A DNA stretch of 64,000 nucleotides from Desulfovibrio psychrotolerans (GCF_013340305.1 NZ_BLVP01000002.1:186001-250000); one strand, 5' to 3'; counted from the first letter of the stretch, positions 47,169 through 56,522 are shown. Notes: generated from the sequence alone by a model not told the origin. Program-made: numbers and translations.

Positions 47169-48389
47169 ATGACCGCCTCTCACCCCTGTTTCAGCCCGGA
47201 TGCCCGTTCCACCCATGGACGGCTGCACCTGCCGGTGGCACCCAAGGCCAACGTGCGCAGCCGGTACGGCGATGCTATGTTTGTGGCCGCAGGCAGAAAC
47301 CTGCTGGAAAAGGCTCCGCAGACTCTTTCGCCCGCCGAGGCTCTGGCCTACGCGCAGCGGGTTGCCGCCGGGGGGGTGGAGCTTGCCGTGGTAGGCATTA
47401 CCGGCCCCGGAGACCCCTTTGCCACTCCCGACCTGATCCTTGAAACCCTGCGCCTTGTGCGCGGTGCCATGCCCGGTGTGGACCTGTGTGTCACCACCAA
47501 CGGGCTGAATGTTGCCCCCTATGCCGGAGAGCTTGCCGCATTGAACGTAGCACACGTTACCATTCTTATGGACGGCGTGGAACCTGCCATTGTGGAGCAG
47601 CTTTGCGGCTGGATACGCCCCGGCACCAGAACCGTTCCGCTGGCGGAAGCCGCAGCATTGCTTGTGGAATCTCAGAAGGCAGCCATTACTGCCCTGCGGG
47701 ATGCCGGAGTGACGGTGAAAGTGAATACCACCGTGTATCCCGGCATCAACCATGCCCATGTGGGCGAGGTGGCACAGTGTGCCGCCGCGCTGGGGGCGCG
47801 TATCATCCATGTGGTTCCCTTCCTGCCGCCCTGGGAGGGTGCGGAACCGCCGGACGCGCCCGCGCTGCCGAAGCCCGACGATGCCGTTATGGCATCCGCC
47901 CGGGCTGCCGCCGCTGCTCATCTGCCGGTCATGGAAGCCCCGGAGCATTGCGGGCAGATGATTGTGGGCGTGATGGGCGAAAGCTGCGGCACCGGACCGG
48001 AAGCCGTGACTCCGCAGGCCGGTCTGCCCGTGCCCGGCGGCGACAGGCCCAATGTGGCTGTTGCCAGTTCGGACGGGTTTGATGTGAACGAGCACCTGGG
48101 CCATGCCCGAAAGTTCCTTATCTACGGTCCCAAGCAAGGCCCTGTTTCGTTGCTGGAGGCGCGCCCCGCCCCGGCACCGGGAACGGGAGACGATCGCTGG
48201 GAAATACTGGCCCAAACCCTGCGGGATTGCCGGTACGTGCTGGTTTCCAGCGCGGGCGGACGTCCCCGTGAGGTGCTGGCAGCCCACGGCATACGGGTCA
48301 TTCAGACGGAAGAGAACATAGAGGGACTGGTGGATGTGCTCTACGGTGGAGGTAAGGGCGGCAAGGGCGGCAAGGGACGCGGAAAGTAG
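47169..48389 (+). CDS. NifB paralogue lacking the radical-SAM cluster motif, with C-terminal NifX-like domain
   Basis: A 406-aa protein clearly homologous to NifB from the window's own gene at 51776. Both share HPCF, HLPVAPK, the TNGLN and VKVNT segments and a C-terminal NifX/NafY-type domain (residues about 295-395). However, the three cluster cysteines of NifB (Cys32, Cys36, Cys39) are Ala27, Ser31 and Gly34 here, and the later HCKRCRADAVG segment is absent. It therefore cannot bind the radical-SAM cluster or make NifB-co by the known chemistry. A carrier, scaffold or NifX-like role is plausible from its position between nifK and nifE. ATG 47169 follows AGGAG. The tail is a Gly-Lys run. Confidence 0.85.
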   Translation: MTASHPCFSPDARSTHGRLHLPVAPKANVRSRYGDAMFVAAGRNLLEKAPQTLSPAEALAYAQRVAAGGVELAVVGITGPGDPFATPDLILETLRLVRGAMPGVDLCVTTNGLNVAPYAGELAALNVAHVTILMDGVEPAIVEQLCGWIRPGTRTVPLAEAAALLVESQKAAITALRDAGVTVKVNTTVYPGINHAHVGEVAQCAAALGARIIHVVPFLPPWEGAEPPDAPALPKPDDAVMASARAAAAAHLPVMEAPEHCGQMIVGVMGESCGTGPEAVTPQAGLPVPGGDRPNVAVASSDGFDVNEHLGHARKFLIYGPKQGPVSLLEARPAPAPGTGDDRWEILAQTLRDCRYVLVSSAGGRPREVLAAHGIRVIQTEENIEGLVDVLYGGGKGGKGGKGRGK

Positions 48390-48433
48390 CTCTTTACGGA
48401 ACCCATATCTATTCAGAACAAAAGGGAAATATC

Positions 48434-48742
48434 ATGCCGAAGCCGACATATCAGATAATGCTCTGTCAGAGTTTCCGTGCCAAGGGCGAGCCCAAGGGCG
48501 TCTGTTTCAAGCAGACCGACGGGTTTGCGCAGTACATCGAAGAAGAAGTGCTGGACCGGGGGCTGGATGTGCTCATCACCACCACGGGCTGTCTGAAAGC
48601 CTGTGAGGAAGGTCCCATTATGGTTGTGCAGCCCAACAACTGGTGGTTCAAGGGCGTGGACAGCACGGACAAGATAGACGCCATACTGGACGGCCTGGAA
48701 GAGGGCAGCCCGGCGGAAGATCTGCTGCTGTACGAAGCATAG
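48434..48742 (+). CDS. nif-associated thioredoxin-like [2Fe-2S] ferredoxin
   Basis: A 102-aa ferredoxin with four Cys in the C-x12-C-x28-C-x3-C arrangement (Cys11, Cys24, Cys53, Cys57), the thioredoxin-fold type found in many nif clusters. It is likely involved in electron supply or cofactor assembly rather than being the main donor; the precise role is not established. It sits between the NifB-like gene and nifE, in the operon direction. Confidence 0.88.
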   Translation: MPKPTYQIMLCQSFRAKGEPKGVCFKQTDGFAQYIEEEVLDRGLDVLITTTGCLKACEEGPIMVVQPNNWWFKGVDSTDKIDAILDGLEEGSPAEDLLLYEA

Positions 48743-48793
48743 CAGGGCGTTTTCAGCGTCACCGAAAACAAGGAAATTCAATGCCGTCTGGCG

Positions 48794-48824
48794 GCGCGGG
48801 CGGGGAGTGTATCCCCTCCCGCGC
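48794..48824 (+). other. GC hairpin in the leader of nifE
   Basis: A 7-bp plus 5-bp stem with one mismatch (48794-48806 with 48812-48824) just before the nifE ribosome site. No T-tract, so mRNA processing or translation control is more likely than termination. Confidence 0.4.
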
Positions 48825-48848
48825 ACAAAAGAACGGAGGGCACACGCC

Positions 48849-50369
48849 ATGACCATACATGCCAAACCTGTTCCGAACCTCATGACGATAGCGGTGGACG
48901 GCGAACCTGATGTTATGCCGGACGGCGACCTGCTGGACGAGAGGCGTTCGCAGGTGCACCGCACGGGCGAGGGACCGCTGGACATGGCCTGCAACCGCGA
49001 AAGCCTTGCCGGGGCCGTGAGCCAGCGCGCCTGCGTGTTCTGCGGCTCGCGCGTGGTGCTCTATCCCATCGCCGATGCCCTGCACCTGGTGCACGGTCCC
49101 ATCGGCTGTGCGGTGTACACATGGGATATTCGCGGCGCACTCTCCTCCGGGCCGGAACTGCACCGGCTGAGCTTTTCCACCGATCTTCAGGAAAAGGACG
49201 TTATCTTCGGCGGCGAACCCAAGCTCACTGCCGCGCTGGATGAGCTTATCGACAGGCATAACCCCAAGGCCGCCTTTGTCTACTCCACCTGCATTGTGGG
49301 CATTATCGGCGACGACCTTGAGGCCGTGTGCCGCAAGATGACGGCGACGAAGGGCATTCCGGTCATTCCCGTCATGTCGGAAGGGTTTAAGGGCAACAAG
49401 CGCGAAGGCTATGTGGCCGCGTGCAAGGCCATGTTCCGGCTGGTGGGCACTGCCTCCGGAAACGAAGCGGCCCCGCTGGAAAAGGAGGCCGTGCGTGCCG
49501 CCGTGCGGCCCATGACCCTGAACATTCTCGGCGATTTTAACCTTGCCGGGGAGATATGGATTATCCGTGAGTATTTTGAACGCATGGGGCTTACGGTCAT
49601 TGCCAATATTACCGGAGACGGGCGCGTGGACGACATTCGCCGCTGTCATACCGCCGCGCTGAACGTGGTGCAGTGCAGTGGCGCCACCATGGATCTGGCC
49701 AAGATGATGAAGGAAGAATACGGCACGCCCTTTTTGCGGGTTTCGTATCTCGGCATAGAGGATATGGCGGATTCGCTTTACGACGTGGCGGAGTTTTTCA
49801 GCAAGGACGACCCGGACATAATGCGCCGCACGCAGGAACTGGTGCGTGGCGAACTGGCTAAGCTGATGCCGGAACTGGCCCGTTACCGCAGGGATTTGCA
49901 GGGCAAGCGGGTGGCTATGTACGTGGGCGGCTCATTCAAGGCCTTTTCGCTGGTCAAGGCGTTCCGGCATCTGGGTATGCAGGTGGTGCTGGTGGGGTCG
50001 CAGACAGGCACCAAGGAAGACTACGAGGAACTGGCAGCCATTACTGATCCCGGCACTGTTATTGTGGACGATTCCAACCCGCTGGAGCTTTCTAAGTTCA
50101 TTAAGGAAAAGGATGTGGATCTGTTTGTGGGCGGCGTGAAGGAACGGCCCATAGCCTACAAGCTGGGGGTGGGCTTCTGTGACCACAACCACGAGCGCAA
50201 GGAAGCGCTGGAAGGCTTTGTGGGCATGTTGAACTTTGCGCGGGAGGTACATGCCTCTGCCATGAGCCCGGTGTGGCGTTTTGTGCCCCGGCGCGAAAAA
50301 CGGCCTGCCCATACTGCCCAAGCGGCTACTGCGGCGACCGGTCAGGAAAAGAAGGAGGACGCGGCATGA
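48849..50369 (+). CDS. nifE: FeMo-cofactor scaffold protein NifE
   Basis: A 506-aa NifD paralogue that with NifN forms the scaffold on which NifB-co matures. Conserved cysteines appear in RACVFCGSR, GPIGCAVYTWD and STCIVGIIGDD. ATG 48849 has GGAGGG 8 nt upstream. A Lys/Ala/Gln-rich tail of about 30 residues ends in the nifN overlap (ATGA), so NifE and NifN are coupled. Confidence 0.95.
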   Translation: MTIHAKPVPNLMTIAVDGEPDVMPDGDLLDERRSQVHRTGEGPLDMACNRESLAGAVSQRACVFCGSRVVLYPIADALHLVHGPIGCAVYTWDIRGALSSGPELHRLSFSTDLQEKDVIFGGEPKLTAALDELIDRHNPKAAFVYSTCIVGIIGDDLEAVCRKMTATKGIPVIPVMSEGFKGNKREGYVAACKAMFRLVGTASGNEAAPLEKEAVRAAVRPMTLNILGDFNLAGEIWIIREYFERMGLTVIANITGDGRVDDIRRCHTAALNVVQCSGATMDLAKMMKEEYGTPFLRVSYLGIEDMADSLYDVAEFFSKDDPDIMRRTQELVRGELAKLMPELARYRRDLQGKRVAMYVGGSFKAFSLVKAFRHLGMQVVLVGSQTGTKEDYEELAAITDPGTVIVDDSNPLELSKFIKEKDVDLFVGGVKERPIAYKLGVGFCDHNHERKEALEGFVGMLNFAREVHASAMSPVWRFVPRREKRPAHTAQAATAATGQEKKEDAA

Positions 50370-51721
50370 GCAGGGTTCCTTACACATCCACCACCAATGC
50401 CTGCAAGCTGTGCACGCCGCTGGGCGCGGCGCTTGTGTTCAAGGGCATAGAAGGCGGCGTGCCGTTTCTGCACGGTTCGCAGGGCTGCGCCACGTACATG
50501 CGGCGCTACATCATAAGCCATTTTCGTGAGCCCATGGACATTGCCTCCTCCGCGCTGGGCGAAAAGCATGCGGTGTACGGCGGCGGACCCAACCTGAAAA
50601 AGGGTCTGCTCAATGTCATGAAGAAGTATTCTCCTGCGCTCATAGGCGTGGCTTCCACCTGCCTGACGGAAACCATAGGCGACGACGTGCAGATGATTCT
50701 GCACGAGTTCCGCAAGGAGTTTGGTGATCTGGAACTGCCGGAGATAGTGCATTGTTCCACCCCCAGCTACATGGGCACCCATATGGAAGGCTGGCACCGT
50801 GCCGTGCGCGCCATTGTGGACCAGATGGTCACGGACAAGGCACCCCCTGCGCATTCGGTGAATATTCTGCCATCGCTGGTTTCTCCGGCGGACATACGGC
50901 ATCTCAGGGAGCTGTGCGCCACCTTCGGCATTGCGCCGGTCATACTGCCGGACATTTCCGATACGCTGGATGGAACCGCCAAGGAAGACTACGAGCCCAT
51001 TCCCGAAGGGGGCACGCCGCTTGCCGCCATACGGGGCATGTCCGGCGCGCGGGCGACCATTCAGTTCGGTCGCACCCTTGCGGACAGGGACTCTGCCGGT
51101 GAATCGCTGCGCAGGCGGTTCGGGGTACCCTGCCATACCGTGGGCATGCCCATAGGTATACGGGAGTCGGACGCGTTCTTTGCCGCGCTGGAAGAGGCTG
51201 CGGGTGTGCCCATGCCCCGTGAGGTTGGGCTGGAGCGCGGCAGGCTGGTGGATGCCATGGTGGACGCGCACAAGTACGTCTTCGGCAAGCGGGTGGTGGT
51301 CTACGGCGAGGAAGACCTTGTGGTGGGGCTTACGGCGTTTCTGGCGGAAATAGGCATGAAGCCCGTGCTGGTGGCTACAGGTGCACGCAACATGGGGCTG
51401 GAGAAGCACATAGCGGACGTGTGCGCCGGTGTGGCGGGCGAGTTGCCGGAAATACACGAAGGCGTGGATTTTCATGACATTGCCGAGCGTTCCGCCACCC
51501 TCGCCCCCGATCTGATGGTGGGGCACAGCAAGGGCTATCGTTATGCCCGGGAATGGAATGTGCCGCTCATACGGGTGGGCTTTCCCATACATGACAGGTT
51601 TGGCGGGCAGCGGATGCTGCATATCGGCTACCGGGGCGCGCTGGCGTTGCTGGACCACATAGTGAACGCCATTCTGGAAAAGAAGCAGGAAGACAGCCCT
51701 GTCGGCTATGTCTACCTCTAG
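50366..51721 (+). CDS. nifN: FeMo-cofactor scaffold protein NifN
   Basis: A 451-aa NifK paralogue and partner of NifE. Conserved sites are TNACKLCTPLGA, GSQGCATYMRR and STCLTETIGDD. AAGGAGGA precedes ATG 50366 within the nifE tail. It is not fused to NifX, unlike in some genomes; NifX-like domains in this cluster occur only in NifB and the NifB-like protein. Confidence 0.95.
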   Translation: MSRVPYTSTTNACKLCTPLGAALVFKGIEGGVPFLHGSQGCATYMRRYIISHFREPMDIASSALGEKHAVYGGGPNLKKGLLNVMKKYSPALIGVASTCLTETIGDDVQMILHEFRKEFGDLELPEIVHCSTPSYMGTHMEGWHRAVRAIVDQMVTDKAPPAHSVNILPSLVSPADIRHLRELCATFGIAPVILPDISDTLDGTAKEDYEPIPEGGTPLAAIRGMSGARATIQFGRTLADRDSAGESLRRRFGVPCHTVGMPIGIRESDAFFAALEEAAGVPMPREVGLERGRLVDAMVDAHKYVFGKRVVVYGEEDLVVGLTAFLAEIGMKPVLVATGARNMGLEKHIADVCAGVAGELPEIHEGVDFHDIAERSATLAPDLMVGHSKGYRYAREWNVPLIRVGFPIHDRFGGQRMLHIGYRGALALLDHIVNAILEKKQEDSPVGYVYL

Positions 51722-51775
51722 CTGACGGGCAACGATGAATAACGCCGCGCTATAACGGGATATAAGGAGGCGGAC

Positions 51776-53044
51776 ATGCAGATTGTGAAGAATACGGATA
51801 ATCATCCCTGCTTCAACAAAGAAAGCAAGGGAAGCTGCGGGCGTGTCCACCTTCCGGTTGCACCCAAGTGCAACATTAAGTGCAACTACTGTAACCGGAA
51901 ATACGACTGTGTGAATGAATCGCGCCCCGGTGTCACCAGCGGCGTGCTCACTCCGCCGCAGGCACTGGCGTATATGGAAAAGGTGCTGGAGGCTGAACCA
52001 CGTATTACCGTGGCAGGCATTGCCGGTCCCGGCGACCCCATGGCGAACCCTGTGGAGACGCTGGAAACCATGCGGCTGCTCAAGGAGCGTTATCCGCAGT
52101 TGCTGTTCTGCCTTTCCAGCAACGGGCTGAACATGCCCCCGTATCTGGATGAGCTTGCGGAACTGGGCGTTACCCACATTACCGTGACCATGAACGCCGT
52201 GGACCCGGAGGTGGGTGAGAAAATTTACGGATGGGCGCGGGAAGGCAAGGTGGTCTACCGAGGCAGGCAGGCGGCGGAACGGCTTATTGAGCGGCAGTTG
52301 GAATCCATACGCGGAGCCAAGGAACGCGGCATGATGGTTAAGGTGAACACCATCATCATTCCCGGCGTGAACGATGCGCACATTCCGGAAGTGACCCGTG
52401 CGGTGGCGGAGCTGGGAGCAGATATTCAGAACCTGCTGCCCCTGTGTCCCACGGCGGATACAATGTTCTCGGACCTGCCGGAACCTTCTGCCGAGATGGT
52501 GAAGGCGCTGCGTGCAGAGGCAGGGGCGCACATCACCCAGATGACGCACTGCAAGCGTTGCCGCGCTGATGCTGTGGGGCTGCTGGACAAAGATCGCTCC
52601 GCCGAGTTGTGCGGTACGTTGCAGGCGTGTTCCAAGCTTACGTCCGCGCCGGAGGTGGATCGGCCGTATGTGGCTGTTGCCAGCCGCGAGGGCATGCTGG
52701 TGAATCAGCACCTCGGTGAGGCGGCGAGTTTTGAGATATGGGCCAGACGAAACGGCGGCTACGTGAAGATTGACGAGCGCGAGGCTCCTTCGCGCGGGTG
52801 CGGGCCGGACCGCTGGAAGCAGCTTGCCGCTGTGCTGAAGGACTGCCGTATTCTGCTTGTGGCGGCCTTTGGCGAGCACCCGAGGCAGGTGCTGACCGGG
52901 TTGGGGATTACGCCTGTGGCAGCCAATGGATTTATTGAGTCTGCGGTGGCAGCTGCCTTTGGAGACGGGGACTTGTCCGTGCTGCGCGGCAGGCGTCCGG
53001 AGGTAGCCGGTTCCGGCTGCGGCGGCAACGGCTGTGGCTGCTGA
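51776..53044 (+). CDS. nifB: FeMo-cofactor biosynthesis radical-SAM protein NifB
   Basis: A 422-aa enzyme building NifB-co ([8Fe-9S-C]) from two [4Fe-4S] clusters with SAM. The radical-SAM motif is Cys32-x3-Cys36-x2-Cys39 in KCNIKCNYCNRKYDC, and accessory-cluster cysteines include HCKRCRADAVG. A C-terminal NifX-like domain (about residues 295-410) ends in GCGGNGCGC. AAGGAGG lies just before ATG 51776. It is the last gene of the nif operon, followed by a strong terminator. Confidence 0.96.
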   Translation: MQIVKNTDNHPCFNKESKGSCGRVHLPVAPKCNIKCNYCNRKYDCVNESRPGVTSGVLTPPQALAYMEKVLEAEPRITVAGIAGPGDPMANPVETLETMRLLKERYPQLLFCLSSNGLNMPPYLDELAELGVTHITVTMNAVDPEVGEKIYGWAREGKVVYRGRQAAERLIERQLESIRGAKERGMMVKVNTIIIPGVNDAHIPEVTRAVAELGADIQNLLPLCPTADTMFSDLPEPSAEMVKALRAEAGAHITQMTHCKRCRADAVGLLDKDRSAELCGTLQACSKLTSAPEVDRPYVAVASREGMLVNQHLGEAASFEIWARRNGGYVKIDEREAPSRGCGPDRWKQLAAVLKDCRILLVAAFGEHPRQVLTGLGITPVAANGFIESAVAAAFGDGDLSVLRGRRPEVAGSGCGGNGCGC

Positions 53045-53070
53045 AACAAGGTTCTTCTTCCTCAGAAAAC

Positions 53071-53104
53071 AACGCCCCTGCCGAAAAATATCGGCAGGGG
53101 CGTT
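53071..53104. terminator. Bidirectional terminator after nifB
   Basis: A perfect 14-bp stem (53071-53084 with 53091-53104, loop AAAATA), with the stem ending in AA/TT and TT after it. It separates convergent nifB and ywbE. Confidence 0.9.
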
Positions 53105-53131
53105 TTCGTGTGCTTTACGTGTGTGGCGGGA

Positions 53132-53329
53132 TTACGACGTGAGGATTTCCTTCACCCGGCCCACCAGCCCGTCTTCCAGCCGCACCTTGATGCCGCGTGA
53201 GTGGTAGGGGGCCTTGGTGAGCAAGGCTTTGACAATGCCTTCCGTGAGTTTGCCGGTGCGCTGGTCCTGCTTCTGCACTATACGCACGCGCTGACCGGGG
53301 CAGATGAGGCTGCGGTTTGTTCCGTCCAT
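53132..53329 (-). CDS. ywbE: YwbE family small protein
   Basis: A 65-aa protein matching the conserved YwbE family of unknown function: GQRVRIVQKQDQRTGKLTEG and a C-terminal GIKVRLEDGLVGRVKEI. It is basic, with no signal peptide. It starts 2 bp after the stop of the AI-2E-type gene and is surely cotranscribed with it. Confidence 0.85.
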   Translation of the reverse strand: MDGTNRSLICPGQRVRIVQKQDQRTGKLTEGIVKALLTKAPYHSRGIKVRLEDGLVGRVKEILTS

Positions 53330-53331
53330 GG

Positions 53332-54609
53332 TTAGCGCTCCTTGGCGTTGTTGTTCTGTTCTGTAGCGGGCGGGGCATTCTTATGGGCTTCTGCGGGTGT
53401 TTCTGCAGTATCGGGTTGTAAAGGTGTCTCGTCTGCAGGTGCCTTATCGGACGTGTTCTGCACAGGCGGGGACGGTTTCGCGGCATCAGGTGTGATCGGC
53501 CCTGCGGTACCAGGTGGGACAGGTTCTATGATGCGCCGGTAATACGAGAGGCACAGCACCGTCATGGGCAGGGCAATGAGCAGGCCCAGCAGGCCCAGCA
53601 GTTTGCCCCACACCGAGAGCGAGAGCAGGATCATCCACGGAGAGAGCCCCATGGCCTTGCCCATGACGCGGGGGACCAGCACGGCGTCCTGTATGAGCTG
53701 CACCACGGCGAATATGGCAAGGATAAGGCCCATGACCAGCGAGAGGCTCATGTCCGTTTCCAGCCAGTGCACCACGCCCAGCATGACGGCGGGAATGAAG
53801 CCCAGAATTTGCAGGTACGGGACCATGTTTAAAAGCCCGATGAACAGGCCGAGCATGATGCCCATGGGCAGCCCCATGAGGGAGAAGGCGATGGCGAAAA
53901 GCACTCCCACAATGCCCGCCACCAACGCCTGCGCACGGAAGTAGCGGTTCATGCCCGCCTCAAAATCACGGACGAAAAGGGCTACCGGTTCCCGCCACGT
54001 GACGGGCAGCATGGACTGCCAGTTTTCCTGCACTTTGCGGAAGTCCAGAAGCAGGAAGACCGTGTACAGCACGATGATGAGCAGCCCGGTTATGGCCAGA
54101 ATGATATCCCGTGCGCCCTTTACCGCTCCCCACAGGCCCGGAAGCACCTTTTTGGCCATGGTCTGCACCATGTCCAGCCCCTGTGAGGAGGTGAAGAATT
54201 CGCGCAGGTCGCTCTGGGTGAGTGCGTCCCGCAGTACTATCCACACTTCTTCCGGCAACTGGCGGGAGGCTTTGGCGGCAAGGTCGGAGTTGGTGGCAAA
54301 GGCTGTTATGAGCCGCCCCATGTGCTTCACTTCCGCCATGATGTACGGCATGACGAAGGAGAACAGGGTGGAGATGGCAAAAACGATTATGGCAAGGCTG
54401 AGCAGCACGGCTGCCTGCCTGTTGCGGATGCGCGTTTCCACCGCCATGACCAGCGGATGCGCCAGATAGGCGAGGATGAGGGCCACCACAAACGGGACAA
54501 GTACGTCGCTGAGGTACCCCAGAACGGTGACGATGCCCCACAGCAGACCCACCGTGATAGCAATGCGGATGACTCTGTCAAAGGTGAACGGTTTGTCGCT
54601 GATGACCAT
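53332..54609 (-). CDS. AI-2E family transporter (PerM-like permease)
   Basis: A 425-aa inner-membrane protein with about eight hydrophobic segments, two pairs near the N-terminus, and the characteristic GLLNMVPYLQILGFIPAV and MLLSLSVWGKLLGLLG regions. The family name comes from a proposed autoinducer-2 exporter; other members are Na+/H+ antiporters or unknown. The last about 60 residues are a Pro/Ala/Thr/Asp-rich cytoplasmic tail. AAGGAAGC precedes ATG 54609. ywbE follows in the same transcript. Confidence 0.87.
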   Translation of the reverse strand: MVISDKPFTFDRVIRIAITVGLLWGIVTVLGYLSDVLVPFVVALILAYLAHPLVMAVETRIRNRQAAVLLSLAIIVFAISTLFSFVMPYIMAEVKHMGRLITAFATNSDLAAKASRQLPEEVWIVLRDALTQSDLREFFTSSQGLDMVQTMAKKVLPGLWGAVKGARDIILAITGLLIIVLYTVFLLLDFRKVQENWQSMLPVTWREPVALFVRDFEAGMNRYFRAQALVAGIVGVLFAIAFSLMGLPMGIMLGLFIGLLNMVPYLQILGFIPAVMLGVVHWLETDMSLSLVMGLILAIFAVVQLIQDAVLVPRVMGKAMGLSPWMILLSLSVWGKLLGLLGLLIALPMTVLCLSYYRRIIEPVPPGTAGPITPDAAKPSPPVQNTSDKAPADETPLQPDTAETPAEAHKNAPPATEQNNNAKER

Positions 54610-54958
54610 GAAGCTTCCTTGCGCGGTTTGGCGGCGCGGTGTTGTGGGGTTGCCTGTTCTGCTGGAAGATATACCCGCAGCGTGTCAGTTTCGCAAGATT
54701 CGCCTGCTGTGCTGTGCGCCATGCGCACCGGGCAATGACTTTACGGGGCAGCCCTTCAGGTTGGCCAGTACGGCGCGGACTGTCGGGTTTGTATGTCGGG
54801 CTGGCGCCGAACGGCGGGTTCGCCGGGTGTGTACGGTTGTGTTTGGGGTTGTCTGATGATGCTTGGGCGGGATGAGCATATCCTTCTTGCCTGCGGCAAC
54901 GGTTGGGAATATAATTCCTCTTTTGAAATGATTCTGCCGTCTGAGTGGAGAAAACCTC
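54610..54958. other. Divergent intergenic region between the AI-2E-type and LysE-type genes
   Basis: 349 bp. On the plus strand it contains a good sigma-70 promoter at 54887-54915 (listed separately). Nothing else is recognised; plus-strand frames here are not convincing genes. Confidence 0.4.
54887..54915 (+). promoter_or_regulatory. Sigma-70 promoter of the LysE-type gene
   Basis: TTGCCT (54887-54892), a 17-nt spacer and a perfect TATAAT (54910-54915), 44 bp before the GTG start. Confidence 0.7.
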
Positions 54959-55609
54959 GTGGACAGTACCCTGTGGGCCTTGCTGGGCCTTGCGTTTCTG
55001 CTGGTCATAACCCCCGGACCCGATACCATGCTCGTGCTGCGCAACGTGATGCTGCGCGGAAAGTTTGCAGGCGTGGCAACGGGAGTGGGCGCGTGTTGCG
55101 GCCTTTTTGTGCATGCCACCCTGTCCGTGTGCGGGCTTTCCGCCGTGTTGCTGTATTCGGCCACGGCGTTTACCGTGCTCAAGGTGCTGGGCGCGTGCTA
55201 TCTGGTCTACCTTGGCGTGCGTTCTCTGTGGGGCGCATGGCGGACGGGGGTGTCGCCGGACGTTGCCGCTTGCGAGGGGGCGCCGCTATTGCGCGGCGAC
55301 ATGGGCAACCTGCGTCGTTCATGGGGTGAAGGGTTCATGAGCAATGTGCTCAACCCCAAGGTGGTGGTGTTCTATCTCGCGGTGCTGCCGCAGGTGATCG
55401 GCGAGCCTTCTCTTATCCTGCGCGATACCCTGTTCTTTGTGGGTTTTCAGTTCGTCATTGCCGTTGTGTATCTTACGGTGCTCTCCATGTGTCTGGGCAG
55501 GGTGCGGCATGTGCTGTTGCGTCCGGCTTTTCGCCGCAAGCTGGAGACGGTGACCGGCGGGCTGATGGTGGTTTTCGGCATCCGCCTTGCCATGGAACAG
55601 GCACCGTAG
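54959..55609 (+). CDS. LysE/RhtB family amino-acid exporter
   Basis: A 216-aa inner-membrane exporter with about six membrane segments. The family signature TPGPDTMLVLRNVMLRG near residue 20 and FMSNVLNPKVVVFYLAVLPQ in the middle are typical. Substrates are usually amino acids or homoserine lactones; not predictable here. The start is GTG 54959, with GGAG upstream and the conserved N-terminus right after it. Confidence 0.88.
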   Translation: MDSTLWALLGLAFLLVITPGPDTMLVLRNVMLRGKFAGVATGVGACCGLFVHATLSVCGLSAVLLYSATAFTVLKVLGACYLVYLGVRSLWGAWRTGVSPDVAACEGAPLLRGDMGNLRRSWGEGFMSNVLNPKVVVFYLAVLPQVIGEPSLILRDTLFFVGFQFVIAVVYLTVLSMCLGRVRHVLLRPAFRRKLETVTGGLMVVFGIRLAMEQAP

Positions 55610-55629
55610 TGCGGAGAGGGTGGTGCCGC

Positions 55630-56334
55630 ATGGATGACCGCAATCGCTTGTGGGATTTTGGGCGGGATGTCTGGTGCAGTGGCGGGCGGACAGCCGGACT
55701 TGCTTCCGGCCTAGTTTCCGGCCTGATTTCTCAGGCTTCCGGTCAGCCTTCCGCGAGGTATCGCGCCCTGAGAGCGCTGCTCTGTCTTGCGCTGGTGGTT
55801 TCCGGCATGTGTGGCCTGCTTGCTTTATCCGGTTGTCGTGAAGCCGGGCAGAAACAGGATGCCGCGCAACGGGACATGCCCCTGTGGTCCGACGAGTTCA
55901 CGGAGCCTTCCGGAGCAGAACCGGGGTCTGGTGCGGACTTCGGGGCAGAAGCCGGTACGGTGGCTTCTTCACGTTTTACCATAGACATAGCCCCGTTATG
56001 GCGTGCCTGTGCACGGCGTTGCCTGCAGGACGATGAATACGGTATTCTGACCCGCCGCGGGTGTGTGGAAGGATGCCAGATGGCCTATGCCACCATAACA
56101 GACAAGGGCATGACCTACGGGTCCGCGGAAGGATGCCGCCGCGACATAGCCAGGATGAAGACGGACGAACGGGTGAAGGAGTTGCGGAAGCAGTGCACGG
56201 ACCGCTGGAAGCATCTGTTCAAGCGGCGGGGATGTTCAGACGCGGTGGAGACGTATTTTTCCCCGTGGTCGGAGAGGCTGTGCGTGCCGGAGAATATGCC
56301 CATTTCCCCTGACCAATGGCCACCACTGGACTGA
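55630..56334 (+). CDS. Cys-rich putative lipoprotein of unknown function
   Basis: A 234-aa protein not matched to a family I know. A hydrophobic segment (about residues 48-67) ends in the lipobox-like LALSGC, so a lipid-anchored periplasmic form is likely. The stretch before that segment is unusually long for a signal peptide, so the true start may be internal. The mature part has many Cys, several spaced as in small covalent or metal domains (RACARRCLQDD, GCVEGCQMAY). ATG 55630 is 21 bp after the LysE-type stop. Confidence 0.6.
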   Translation: MDDRNRLWDFGRDVWCSGGRTAGLASGLVSGLISQASGQPSARYRALRALLCLALVVSGMCGLLALSGCREAGQKQDAAQRDMPLWSDEFTEPSGAEPGSGADFGAEAGTVASSRFTIDIAPLWRACARRCLQDDEYGILTRRGCVEGCQMAYATITDKGMTYGSAEGCRRDIARMKTDERVKELRKQCTDRWKHLFKRRGCSDAVETYFSPWSERLCVPENMPISPDQWPPLD

Positions 56335-56522
56335 AAAACCGGGCTGACGGCCAGCGCCGGTGCGCATGGGAAGGCCCGGCAGGGCGCGTGTTGCACTTCG
56401 AATTCTAATGGTGCGGCGTTAACCGTTATCATAGTATAGCATCCGGTGTGCCTGCGGAGACCGCAGGCGCGCGAACCGTTCCGGGAGCGTCTTGTGCGTT
56501 CCGGCGGGAACAGGAGGCGTAA

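Noticed and set aside
47169-48389. NifB-like gene as a pseudogene
   Set aside because: The frame is intact, a ribosome site is present and the C-terminal domain is complete, so loss of the cysteines looks like divergence rather than decay.
50342-52879. 845-aa minus-strand open frame opposite nifN and nifB
   Set aside because: Antisense shadow; both plus-strand genes have conserved motifs and ribosome sites.
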